This document shows, in pieces, positions 10,806-21,073 of a stretch of DNA of 64,000 nucleotides. The position numbers and the translations under genes were made by a program. This stretch comes from Podospora pseudoanserina. Taxonomy: Eukaryota; Ascomycota; Sordariomycetes; Sordariales; Podosporaceae. The stretch is from NCBI RefSeq assembly GCF_035222485.1, contig NC_085923.1:62001-126000 (forward strand), given 5' to 3'. The stretch's first letter is position 1. Every line of letters starts with the position of its first letter. The notes under the pieces were generated by a model, which was given only the letters and a program-made list of their open reading frames with translations, was not told the origin of the DNA and ran no database searches.

Positions 10806-11623
10806 CTAAAGTATCGCGGCGAACCCAAGGGCCAGACCCAAGAAACCTCCAACAATGCCATTCCTTCCGGCACCCGCTTGAACTGGCGTGCTGCTAGTGC
10901 TTGTGGGAAGGACCAGGCTGATAGTGCCATTGCCAGTCGCCGAGACAGTGAGGCTCGCGGTAGGGGTCGGCTCAGGCTCAACGGAGATGGTCTCAGCTGC
11001 ACTAGTAACAGTTGTAACCGTCTGAGAAGGAGTTGGCACGACCACGGTCCTAGTATATTCATTGTACAAGGATGTGGCTGCGGCAGCGTTCGTTGCAGTC
11101 AAAGAGATGCCGGTAGACGTTGTGACGAGAGTAGAATAAAGGATCGTTGTGGTTGCATCGACGTGATAGGAGTAATAATAGTAGTAGTAATAATATGTGA
11201 AGGTGTACCACGTATAGTCAATGACGGTAATCGTAGAGGCCGGGACCGTGGTGATGAGCGTGGTGATGGTAGGGGCTGGGTCGTTGATGGTGGCGGTAGC
11301 CAGGGGGGTTTGGCCGTCGGGACAGTTACGGGGAGGCATTACGTACGTCACGCCGTCGGAGCAGCAGATGGCTCCCGGTGGAACGCACTGAAAGGGACCT
11401 GGACATCGAAGCCAGCGAAGTCAGCAGTCAGTCGTGTCGAAGAAAAGTTCTAGGGGTGTCACTCACCGGGGCAGGCAGGAATCCAGCCTGGAGTCCGGCA
11501 ACGCTGACGTTCTTCGAGATGAGCATCTCGCTTGCCAATCGAGCCATCACTAGATGCCAGGGCGGAGCCAAAGAAAGAGTATAGTGCCAATGGCAAGCAA
11601 AAGAATGCCTTTGAGCTGACCAT
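10806..11623 (-). CDS. Secreted Cys-rich, probably GPI-anchored protein
   Basis: Two exons, 11623-11467 and 11398-10806, separated by a 68-nt intron with GTGAGT donor, give 249 residues. Signal peptide MVSSKAFFCLPLALYSFFGS is followed by a KR site and a Cys-rich module, CRTPGWIPACPG joined across the intron to PFQCVPPGAICCSDGVTYV and RNCPDG. The middle is Thr/Ser/Val-rich and probably O-glycosylated. It contains a run of eight tyrosines after TFT. The end GIVGGFLGLALGFAAIL is hydrophobic and preceded by small residues, as for GPI attachment. Members of such families coat the wall or plasma membrane. A TATA box lies about 125 bases upstream. Function is unknown; the secretion and anchor calls are strong. 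Confidence 0.85.
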
Positions 11624-11745
11624 GATGGGCTATTGAAGCGAGGGTGTCGAACGAGTGACTTTTGAGCAAGAAAACCCGAACACAACGGGGCAAGAGGATG
11701 ATCTATCGACGATAATCCAACAGAGGAGCACTTAGCTCAGTTATT

Positions 11746-11754
11746 GGATTTATA
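11746..11754 (-). promoter_or_regulatory. TATA box of the GPI-protein gene
   Basis: The reverse strand reads GTATAAATCC about 125 bases before the ATG at 11623, a normal spacing for a TATA-driven, regulated fungal gene. Confidence 0.5.
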
Positions 11755-14382
11755 CTCATATTTGCATTCAAGGCCCTGTTCTGCATACCAACACCTCACG
11801 GTCAAAATCAGGAACAACCCCCCTGATCCGGAACCGCGGAGCGATGTCTGATTCGATTTGCTGGTATTAGCATGCAGCCCTCTCTCTAACATTATGAGTG
11901 TGGCTGGTCCATGGATTCTATCGGGATTGGACACCTGTATCTGCAAGATTCAGGGAATCCCAGGCAGTCGGGGCTGAAGTTGTCCCGCTTACGACACGAT
12001 CCTTTGTCCAAGACACGCAAAAGCCAGAGCCTTGCGGTTGAGTAACCACACCAATGTGGCCTTGTTTAAATTAAGCATGTGGCGGCGGTGCCCAGCCCGC
12101 TTCTGTGTGTAACCACTCGAATAGAAATAGAAGAGATAGTGATTTGTTCAGCATGAGCTAAAAGTGTAGACTCGACGACTGTAGCAGGTAGCTGTAATAT
12201 CCGTGTTGATGTTGAGGGTTCCGATTTCTGATTGCCCCCACATGATCCACAAATCTCCAATCAGAAGCCTCCTTTCGAGGTCTACTTTGTCACTTAGTTC
12301 GAAGCTTGAGGTATAAGCTGCTTGCTCTCAACCTCAACCCTTCTTGATATCTACTTCATACACTGGTCCTCAATCTGCCTTCCACTCTTCTGGCCGTTCT
12401 TTTCATTTCCTTCTGATTCCCATCGCCCGTATTCTATCCAATAGCGAAAAATACCGCAATCTAGCTTATGCAGCGCCGCACGTCTGGCGGCCACAACAAT
12501 GTTGTCGCTGCATGATGAACTCCCCCTCCACCCCCCCAGGCTCTCTAGCTTTGAATCGAAATAAGAGAAAGAATCGAAAATCCCAACAGACTAAGTGCCA
12601 TCGTAATGATGTAGGTAAAGAGGTAGTATGTTGCTTGTCTAGTACGCTAAGCTAGGCCGTTAACAACAGGTAGAAGTTTGTCATAAAGCTAGCCAAGTGC
12701 CTCGAGTTTCTGGAGGGAGAGACAGGCTTATAACTCGACATATACCACAGCTCGTCTTCATTCCCTTAAGACTCAACAGTCCCCATGAATGTTCAGCTCA
12801 GTTCAGAGTTAGTCAAGTGTCCAGATGTCGCCCTCCACCCAGTTTCAACCGCTTCACTGGCCCTCCTTTCAAACTACGTGCAAAAACCCTTGGGTTTCTT
12901 CCAGACTTTCCCACGATAGAATTCTGTCACAATTCTCACGCCCCAGGCTCCCCATCAGCATTGCTTGGAGCTGCGCCGCCCACTGCGAGGTGCACGCTGA
13001 ATGTACTGTGTGGTGTATAGTGGATTCGAGAAGTACATATGTCCCGCCAAAAATGTACTTGACGGGGGATGTTTTGGGGTTCCAAAAATGGTGGGTCTGG
13101 GCTTCCATTTTCGGAACCCCCAACATCGACACGGGTACTAAGAGTGTAGTAACATCAATCTCGGGTCGTGTCGTATATGTAGGTCAGTGTTTGCGGCACA
13201 TGGTGCCAACAAGATGTGAAAGCTTTGAGTTGGGCTTTGATGTCAGTTGCTGGTTGGTAGCGGTGAGATCGTCTTTTTCCCTGACAATGATATGTTCGAG
13301 GCATACTAGTAGGAATTCCAGATGATAGCTGAATACCTACCTAGGTAGGTAAGTACCAGTTTAGTCCATCCATACCTGGTAGTTTTAACAACCACGGTTC
13401 CAAACTCGATAATCTCGTCGAGTACGCGGTCGTGGCAAGGACAGCATGATTCAAAGGTTTGGGAGCAGAATGAAACCTCGAATTGGGCGACAAGAAGCCT
13501 GGACGTGCCAACGAGTGTAGGTATATTGTGGAAATAGGCCGAAATTTCTGTCCTCTTTAAGGTGGTAGGTATATTTCGCTATACTGAAGGTGATAGGCGC
13601 GTCTATGACATAACCAGACTTGGAAGCTTCTGTTCGACGGGCCGGAGATGACGCGCGGTAGGTTCAGCCACGGGTCACGTCCAGTACAATATCGAAAAGT
13701 AGGTTGATAGCATGGCTGGAGGGAGCAGTTCAAGCACCCACCTCGACTGCACCCCTCCGCAATTCTTGCGCGAGGAGTCGCTCCGCAGCAAATGCCGAAA
13801 GCTGGTCGCGATGTTGCAACGCTCGACTCGGTTCCTGACTTGGAGATCTTGGCTTGCTTCGGCTCCGTCGCCAGGGAACCGACTTCACTCTCAATCCGCA
13901 CGGGGAAGGAGCCGCTTTGAGTGTTCTACGGAAATACAACGCCGATTCGCTCTCTTGGTAAAATTTTCACTGCGGAATTCCAGCAATCGGGAGCTCCCGC
14001 TTGGTGTTCTATGGCAGTTCGCCAATCGCCGCCATGATGCGCGCCTATCATAGATCTGAGTACCGAGTCCATCAGCACCCGATGCTACTCTGCTGGCTAC
14101 TCCTAGGCTAGGTAGCAGACTGCTCCTAAGGCGAGTGACCGGTGTGTCGAGATGAAGAGATCCCGAATCTTGGCCATCACCTGGTGCCGACCTACCTGTG
14201 CCATAGGAAAACCGTGCATGATAACAGAATGACTGGGTAGTAGGTAGACAACACCTTTTTTCAACGACGCTGATACGATGGATGCCGTGACAACTATAAG
14301 AAAGGCAAAGTTTCCTCACTCCTCGTAGTTGCCTATCATTCAGCTCCCCCACCAGCACGATCCTGGTCCTCTTTTTCCAGCT
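11755..14382. other. Long gene-poor spacer
   Basis: About 2.6 kb without a supportable gene. It holds an imperfect inverted repeat at 13055-13138, a palindromic CCTACCTAGGTAGG element near 13336-13349, and a plus-strand ORF at 13712-14053 with no recognisable domain that I do not call. The last 100 bases contain ACTATAAGAA near 14290, a possible TATA element for the AA9 gene. Confidence 0.5.
13055..13138. repeat. Imperfect inverted repeat / hairpin
   Basis: The arm at 13068-13091 (GATGTTTTGGGGTTCCAAAA...) is matched by the reverse complement of 13105-13127 with about two mismatches and one 1-base gap. The 13-base centre is partly self-complementary, and GTAC sits just outside both arms. It could be a small foldback element or an RNA hairpin. 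No flanking target-site duplication is evident. Confidence 0.6.
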
Positions 14383-15356
14383 ATGAAGTTGAATCTTGGA
14401 AGCCTCGCCCTCTGGGTGCTCTCAGCGGCACCAGTCGCTGAGGCCCATTACCGCTTCAGCAAACTGCTCGTGAACGGCAAGCTCTCCGGCGACTGGGAGT
14501 ACATGCGAGAGAACAGCAACGGCATCATGCCCACGAAACAGTTTCTCGCACCCAGTGACGACTTCCGGTGCAATTCCGGCAGCTTTGCCAATGCTGGAAA
14601 GACCAAAGTGGCCAAGGTCATGCCTGGAGATACCATCGGCTTCCAGCTGTGGTACTACGCGACGATGCAGCACCCAGGGCCGTTGACGATCCACATGTCC
14701 AAAGCCCCCGGCGATGTGCGCAACTATCGCGGTGATGGGGACTGGTTCAAAGTTCATCAGATGATCATCTGCAAGGCCCCGAACCAATACCTGGTAGGTC
14801 GTTCTCGCTGGGCACGTCTCTGATATACATGATACTAACAATAGTGGTCCGCTGTTAGAACGATAAGGACTGGTGCACGTGGGACCTTGCCACCGTCCAG
14901 TTCACCCTCCCCCGCGACACCCCCCCCGGTCAATATCTCGTCCGCGTCGAGCACATTGCCCTGCACGGTGCCCAAAGCGGTGACACAGAGTTCTACTTCA
15001 CTTGCGCACAGATTGAAGTCGGCGGCAATGGCAACGGTAAACCGGGACCCATGGTGAAGATCCCCGGACTCTACGACTCGAATGATCCGGCATTGCGTTT
15101 CTTTATTTATGGCGCGCGGTCGTATCCTTATACCAACGTTGGCAAGCATGCGGTTTGGACAGGTGGCAGCGGTGGCGGGAGCTCGCCGGCGCCTAACCCG
15201 GCCCCGTCGAATCCGCCAGTCACCAACCCATCTCCAGGTGGTGGCACGGCGCCTCTTTGGGGTCAATGTGGAGGGAATGGCTGGACGGGCCCGACACGGT
15301 GTGCGGAGGGAACTTGCAAGTTTAGCAACGATTGGTATTCGCAATGTGTGCCCTGA
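14383..15356 (+). CDS. Secreted AA9 lytic polysaccharide monooxygenase with CBM1
   Basis: Copper enzyme that oxidatively cleaves cellulose or related glucans outside the cell. Exons 14383-14793 and 14859-15356, intron 65 nt, 302 residues. The signal peptide (1-21, ending APVAEA) leaves His22 as the mature N-terminus (HYRFSKLL). The histidine brace is completed by His97 in [10 protein letters not shown], with axial Tyr183 in EFYFTCAQI. Paired cysteines at C63/C186 and C130/C143 fit AA9 disulfides. A Gly/Ser/Pro linker (about 238-266) leads to a C-terminal CBM1 at 268-302, [16 protein letters not shown]... ending WYSQCVP, with aromatic face residues in place. Nothing looks damaged. Regioselectivity (C1 or C4) cannot be read with confidence. 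The gene stands alone, next to a broken dehydrogenase gene. Confidence 0.97.
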
Positions 15357-15760
15357 AGGATTCAGTCATTCATAGTGTGACAGGGGGAGGAGACTGGCTG
15401 AGATAACCAGGAGAAATGAGGCACAGCTCTCTGGGGAAAGGTTTCCCCCAACATTTCCAGGTTGTTATTGGTCAATCGAGAGGTACCTTGGTCAATAACA
15501 CGTGCTTACCTACCTTATATGTACACTTTCGTGCCTCTTCCAAAACCAACAATGCCTGCCAAACTCAGGTCCCGCTCGTGATGTAACATGAAGTGAGCTC
15601 CTATCCCGATTAAAATCTGCACTGTGTGTTTGGTTGGTTACAGATGGTTCGGGAAAAGGAGGGCAATTTGTGTCTGTCTAGCACCTAGGTACCTATACAA
15701 CGTGCAGGTAGGTATCCGTCTAGTTGTCTTCCTCAGTGATATCTCCTCTATCCCGCCATC
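15357..15760. other. Spacer between the AA9 gene and the SDR remnant
   Basis: 404 bases with no ORF of note. It contains a CACCTAGGTACCTA palindrome at about 15682-15695 followed by GCAGGTAGGTA, copies of a motif seen in many spacers of this window. Confidence 0.5.
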
Positions 15761-16886
15761 ATGGTCTATTACGACATCACCCCTTCCAAGCAGGCCAGCC
15801 TCCCCCGCTACCTTTACCACCAAGCCACCTTCAGACCAGCCCCAGTTCATAGCGTCAACCTTGCCGGCCACACTGCCATCGTAACAGGAGCCAACTCGGG
15901 CGTCGGCTTCGAAGTCAGCCGGCAATTTCTCGACCTTGGTCTGACCAGGCTGATCCTTGCCGTTCGAGACGAAGCTAAAGGCGCCGCTGCTGTACAAAAG
16001 CTTGCTCTCAAGCCTGATGGAACCAAACGTGAATCTGGCGCCACTGTCGAAGTCTGGAAGCTCGACCTTTTCGATCATGGCTCTGTTCTGTCGTTTGCAA
16101 AGTGAGCAAAAGAGACGCTGGAGAGACTCGACATCATTATGCTGAACGCCGCGATGGGGGTCCCGTCCAAGCGTGCTTTCCGCCCAGAAACGAGACACGA
16201 TGAGACACTTCAGGTGAACTACCTTTCCACTGCGCTGCTGGCTACCCTGTTGCTCCCAGTGGTCAACAAGACAAGAGCGAATCGACCCGCTCCGACCCGC
16301 ATCACGTTTACCTCCTCCGAAGCATCAGCTTGGGCAAAGCTCCCACTTGGCAAAAAGATCCCCATTCTTGAGACGCTTGACAAGCCGGAGGAGGACGTGG
16401 ACTTGGCAGATGGGATGTTTACCTCGAAGCTTCTCGGTCAGTTTTTTTTGCGGGAGCTGGCAAAACGAGCGCCCGTCAAGATTGCGGTCATCAATGGGGC
16501 GCGTCGCCTGGCATGGTGAATGACTCCGAGTTTGACCGCGAATTTAAGAAGACGACCACGGCGGCAATAATGCAGAGGATCAAGATGTGGGTGGGAAATA
16601 GCTCGGCTGTGGCGGCGAGAATGGTCACGTATGCGGCAGCGGGGTGTGGGGAGGACACGCATGGGGAGTTTTTGTCCTTTCAGAAAGTGGTACCGTAAGT
16701 CTTTTCCAACGTTTCAGAAATATCTCTTCGGGGAAAAAAAGAGGATATGGCTGACTGGTTGGAGATAGCATGGCTCCCATTATTTACACGGGCGAAGGGG
16801 AGGTCATATCTGCTCGGTTGTGGAAGGAGACAATGGAAGAGTTCAAGTTTGCGAACGTGGACAACATCATCAACAGTTTGGGCTGA
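15761..16886 (+). pseudogene. Broken short-chain dehydrogenase/reductase (WWOX/retinol-dehydrogenase type)
   Basis: The start MVYYDITPSKQASLPRYLY leads into a Rossmann fold: TAIVTGANSGVGFEVSRQFL is the cofactor motif and LDIIMLNAAMG the NAG-like motif. Homology then runs through LQVNYLSTALLATLLLPV and FTSSEASAWAKL to a final exon MAPIIYTGEGEVISARLWKE after a 74-nt intron (16695-16768), stopping at 16886. Two lesions interrupt it. An in-frame TGA at 16103-16105 lies between FAK and AKETLERLDI, where CGA would be expected. A frame shift lies near 16500-16510, between VINGA and SPGMVNDSEFD. The YxxxK position reads MFTSK, so the catalytic Tyr is not seen. Without both lesions it would be a typical NAD(P)-dependent SDR of about 330 residues. 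Loss looks recent because the rest aligns cleanly. Confidence 0.8.
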
Positions 16887-16904
16887 GATCTTGCCGTACC
16901 AAAG

Positions 16905-18053
16905 TCATTCCACGTCTCCTTCGTTTCCTATCCTCGGGCGTCCGCATAACACTTCTACCTCGTCATTTATCCAACTTGTAACCCAATTCCACAAAACTTT
17001 CGGCCACTCAACAAACACGATGGACAGTCCTACCTCGCCCCCTTTGACACTTCCGCCCCAACCCCGCCCTTGGACTTCCACAAGCCCAGGCAGCCCGTAA
17101 TATCTCAAGATAACTCGCTTGTAACCTTTCCAGCGCCAGCTGCTGTCTAGCTTGTCTGTCTGGAAAGGGCGAGGTGCCCAGAGACCTCTAACGTGGCTAG
17201 TAGAAAGGGCGTGAGACCAGGAAAAGATAACATGAATGTACCCAGAGTCGAAGGGCGATGGGGGATTAGGCTTGTGCTTGGATGCTTGTTTCCGAAGACG
17301 GGTGCGCGAAGTGATGGTGGTGGTGCGGGTGTAAATAGAACTGTTTGATGTTCTTGAGTCGAAGAAGGTTGTGTTTGGTAGTTGACCGCAGTGGTACACA
17401 TCGCGGTGTTCTCCTTGATATACCCTCATGCTTCCATGTGTCTGTAGTATTTCTGTTTCTTGTGAATATACCACAGGGCTCAAAGCAGTGTGTGACGCGA
17501 CTTCATTGGTGAACTCAGCGGACCCGTACAGAGGCAGCCTGGGTGGGAATGGAGCAACGTTGATGTAGCTTTGGTCTAAGCTGTGATCCTGCTCGAACTC
17601 TCGATGAATGTCGAATCCCGCGCGGTGTTCCTCCTCGGTGGTGAATGAAGACGGGGATTTCGAGACAGAGGTCCAGGACGTAGCCAAGGCTGCCTCTGAT
17701 TCAAGACTCCATGATCCAAACCCATGATCCGACAAAACGCTGTTCCTTCGATTCGGTATCTGATGCCGGACTTGTTGTGTGGATGAAATATATGGTCGTG
17801 TAGATGGAGAGCCCCAGGTTTCGGTTTCGGTTGCTTTAGGCGATGAAACGTTGTTTGTTGTGGTATCTGGTCGAGGACAGCCATAGTTTTCCAGCCAAAA
17901 CTTGCATTGTTCGCAAACATTGGTTTTGGTTCTGCAATCGCTGCAGCGTTTCCAAGATCCTCTGGGCACCCGTCCATTCCATTCGGCGTCTGACCATTCC
18001 TCGCGGTCGGACACTATTTCGAATACATGCATATCTTCACAAAGGGCGTCCAT
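16905..18053 (-). CDS. Hypothetical protein with N-terminal CxxC pairs
   Basis: A single open frame of 382 residues begins MDALCEDMHVFEIVSDREEW at 18053. Residues 37-59 hold C37-x2-C40-x6-C47-x2-C50 and C59 (KRCSDCRTKTNVCEQCKFWL), a spacing that could bind zinc, but I cannot name a family. The middle is Ser/Thr-rich and polar, without signal peptide. The C-terminal third contains several Trp-rich patches. It ends only 18 bases from the SDR remnant on the other strand. The long frame supports coding, although an unseen intron could trim the C-terminus. Confidence 0.6.
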   Translation of the reverse strand: MDALCEDMHVFEIVSDREEWSDAEWNGRVPRGSWKRCSDCRTKTNVCEQCKFWLENYGCPRPDTTTNNVSSPKATETETWGSPSTRPYISSTQQVRHQIPNRRNSVLSDHGFGSWSLESEAALATSWTSVSKSPSSFTTEEEHRAGFDIHREFEQDHSLDQSYINVAPFPPRLPLYGSAEFTNEVASHTALSPVVYSQETEILQTHGSMRVYQGEHRDVYHCGQLPNTTFFDSRTSNSSIYTRTTTITSRTRLRKQASKHKPNPPSPFDSGYIHVIFSWSHALSTSHVRGLWAPRPFQTDKLDSSWRWKGYKRVILRYYGLPGLVEVQGRGWGGSVKGGEVGLSIVFVEWPKVLWNWVTSWINDEVEVLCGRPRIGNEGDVE

Positions 18054-18499
18054 GGTGAGGTATAGAAATCGGGTAACTGATGATAGAAGATCGGTAAATA
18101 CTGCAGCAGGTAAAGGTAGTCTTGTCGAGGCCTCCTACCTAGCCCCTATTTGGACGATAGCGAGGGTGCACTCTTGGCTCAGAGGCGGAATTGTCCGGGA
18201 TCACCTGACAATGTCGCGTCACTTCAAGTACTTACATTGCATAACACATCTAGAATTATGATATCTGGCAGCTGTTGAGATAGTTATGCTGTGTCTTACC
18301 TCTTGTAATTTCATTTACATACATGCTAGGGACACAATGTTTATGTTCAAGCATCCCGAGACGTGACTGATCGGTGCGGGGTTCGCGTCTATTGACGCAA
18401 TGGAAATACCAAGGAGATATCGAGCCCTCACAAAGTGTTGAAATTCCACAAATTTGCATCACTGTGTCAATGTCCCGAAGACACTTAGGTGCACTCACC
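18054..18499. promoter_or_regulatory. Bidirectional promoter, 16905 gene and DUF1989 gene
   Basis: 446 bases between two divergent starts. The part near 18230-18320 is AT-richer, and a CCTACCTAG motif lies near 18135. No TATA box is convincing. Confidence 0.4.
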
Positions 18500-19556
18500 A
18501 TGTCCACCGACTCAGTTCTTTCTGAAGCTGATGCCGTTCGCCTGGCCTCTCGGCGCCAGCTTCCACCTCCTGTGCCAGCCTACCTCCCGACCAGCCCCAA
18601 CTCGCCTCTGGCTGTCGGCAAAGAGCTGTACTCCAAGATCCAATCTGCTCCTCGGGTCCTGGAACAGAGCTTTACCATCCCCATCCGCTCAGGCAAAGCT
18701 TGGACTGCCTCCGCCGGCTCCGTCATCCGCATCAGCACACCCGAAGGACCTCAAGTAGGTGATCTGAACATCTGGTGCGCTTGACCCCTCGAGATATCAT
18801 CGTCTGCCCATCGACTAACCCCCAGTAGGAATCAACACAACCCCTCCGAACGCTTCTGGGCCTCTCGCACCCGCCAGCTCCACTCCACCCACCTCACCAC
18901 GCACGACCGTCTCTGGTCCTGCCTCCCCTACATGCGCCCCCTCCTCACCATCCTCTCCGACTCTCTATCCTGGTACGGCACCGACTCCAACGGCGGACGC
19001 GTCCACGATCTCCTCGGTACAAGGTGCGACCCCTACATCAACCATCTCTTGTCTGGGGGCCAAAGCTACAATCATCACTGCCATAGCAACCTTGTCCGAG
19101 CCGTCAGTGAGTTTGGCTTAGAAGAGAGGGACGTGCATGATGTGATTAATTTGTTTCAGGTTACGGGGCTGGATGAGAAGGGAAGGTATTGTATGAGTGC
19201 TTGCCCGGCGGAAAAGGGGGACTACATTGAGTTTCTGGCCGAGGTGGATGTGCTGATGGGGTTGAGTACTTGCCCCGGGGGGGATTTGAGCCTCTGGGGC
19301 TTTGGGGCGGATAGCGAGAAGGAGATGGAGAAGTGTTGCCGGCCGTTGAAGGTGGAAGTTTTCCGGTTGGAGGATGGGGGTTTGTTGGAGCGGGAAGGGT
19401 GGAGGGAAGCGGAGGTGAGTGGGTACAAGGGGGGTCACGGACTCGGTGCTTGATGTTTACACGTCTAGTCCTCCACCAGGCAGTGGGGTCTACCTCAACT
19501 TTGGACACGACGTCGATGGGTTCACGCTTGGGGCACATGTAAATGGTAACAACTAA
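18500..19556 (+). CDS. DUF1989 (urea carboxylase-associated type) protein
   Basis: Three exons, 18500-18774, 18829-19422 and 19469-19556, make 318 residues. The frame fits DUF1989: RSGKAWTASAGSVIRISTPEGPQVGDLNIW, then across intron 1 NQHNPSERFWASRTRQLH. LLGTRCDPYINHLLSGGQSYNHHCHSNL follows, and the last exon gives SGVYLNFGHDVDGFTLGAH. Intron 1 must end at TAG 18828 and not at the CAG three bases earlier to restore the conserved Trp. Intron 2 (46 nt) needs a weak GTACAA donor at 19423, because the nearby GTGAGT gives the wrong frame. In bacteria DUF1989 proteins accompany urea carboxylase/allophanate genes, and several fungal members are unassigned. His and Cys residues in the middle could bind metal. 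It converges on the alcohol dehydrogenase with 32 bases between stops. Confidence 0.85.
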
Positions 19557-19588
19557 CTCCTCAATGCTTCCCAGTATCAAAATACAGA

Positions 19589-21073
19589 CTAGTATTTGGT
19601 CAGCTCTGGCGTCCCAGCCGCTCGTGGATGCGAGAACTTGGTCTCAACAAACACCTTCTGCATGCCGTCCTCCTTGTTGTCAAATTTGTAGTAGACCTTG
19701 TCCAAGTCCTCGAGGCGGACACGATGCGAAATCATCTGCACCGGGTCGAGCTCGCCCGTCTTAATCTTCTCTAGCAACTCCTCCCAGTACTTGTGCACGG
19801 GGGCCTGGCCGTTGCCAATCAGGCGGATGCCGCGCTGCATCAAAGATCCAATGTTGAAGTGGTTTGTCTGTGATGAGGGTTAGCATGCTGGCAACAATTA
19901 TAATCGTAGAGGAGTAAAGCATACGTATCCAACATAGACACCAGTAACACCGGCACGACCGTAGTTCCTCACACCCTCAATCATCTCATTGATGATTTCA
20001 CTCGTGTCCGTCTCGGCTCCCAAGCTCATTTCCAGCCAGTGCATCCAGCCCTTGGCGTACTCTCCAGCGGCGCACTCGATAGCAACGTCTGGGCCACGCC
20101 CACCTGTCAACTCCTTCAACTTGCTCACCACGGTGTCCTTGCTGGTCACCCCAAAGCTGAGCTGCTTGAAATCCAGCACCTCAATCTTGTCCCGGTGCTG
20201 CTTGGGCCATCTCGACTTGATGATCGACAGCCTGGGCTCGGTATCGACAAAGATAACCTTGCTGGCACCCTCGCCGACTGCAAAAACACCCGCCATCTGC
20301 CCAACAGGCCCGGCACCGAAGATAGTCACCACATCACCGGGGTATACGGCAGTATCCTTGACAGCATTGTAAGCCGTCGGCAAAACATCAGATAGCCACA
20401 ACGCCTTCTCATCTGGAACATCATCTGGAATCTCCAGCAAGTTTACGTCGCCCAGCGGGACCCTCACATACTCGGCTTGACCACCGGCAAAACCACCCGT
20501 CAGATGCGAATACCCAAAGATGCCAGCTGTCCTCCCTCCGTACATGGCCTTGGTGGTGGTGTTCGAGTTGGTCGTTTCGCACTGCGACGAAAGCTTCTGC
20601 TTGCAGAAGAAGCAGTCACCGCAGGCAATCTGGAAGGAGACAACGTATCGCTTGCCAACCTGAACCTTGTCGCGGACGGCGGAGCCGACCTGGTCGACGA
20701 CACCGCAGAATTCGTGGCCGAGGATATCGCCCTTGTGCATTTGGAGGACGGCGCCGTGGAGCAGATGAAGATCGGAACCGCAAACGGTGGTGCCGGTCAC
20801 CTTGAGGATGACGTCGCGGGGCTCGATGATTTTTGGTTTGGGAACGTCAACTGTTGTTGATGTGGTCGTTAGCGATTATTCTTGGGGAGAATTGGCGGAC
20901 GCAAACATACCAATCTCGACCTTTTGCTTGGTCTGCCATACTAGAGCTTTCATCGTCTCGTTAGGGTCGCCGGTGCCCTTCTGGTTGAAGTTGGAGACAT
21001 CCTGCTGGATGATGTTATTGTCATCGTGGCCGATGGCCTTCTCGACGGCATAGGCTGCTTCTGCTGTTGCCAT
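19589..21073 (-). CDS. Zinc-dependent alcohol dehydrogenase (MDR family)
   Basis: Three exons, 21073-20911, 20850-19925 and 19867-19589, with introns of 60 and 57 nt, give 455 residues. The catalytic zinc ligands appear as TTVCGSDLHLLHG and GHEFCG. The structural zinc loop is CGDCFFCKQKLSSQC. The Rossmann motif is FGAGPVGQMAGVFAVGEGA followed by VDTEP, whose Asp favours NAD. Relatives include formaldehyde dehydrogenase-like and other broad alcohol dehydrogenases. The N-terminus is about 50 residues longer than a minimal ADH (MATAEAAYAVEKAIG), starting at the only ATG of that frame; an apparent upstream extension would need a TTG codon. It lies back to back with the Zn2Cys6 gene and tail to tail with the DUF1989 gene. 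Substrate unknown. Confidence 0.92.

Noticed and set aside
13712-14053. Plus-strand ORF of 113 codons before the AA9 gene
   Set aside because: Irregular composition, no recognised motif and no splice partner; treated as chance.
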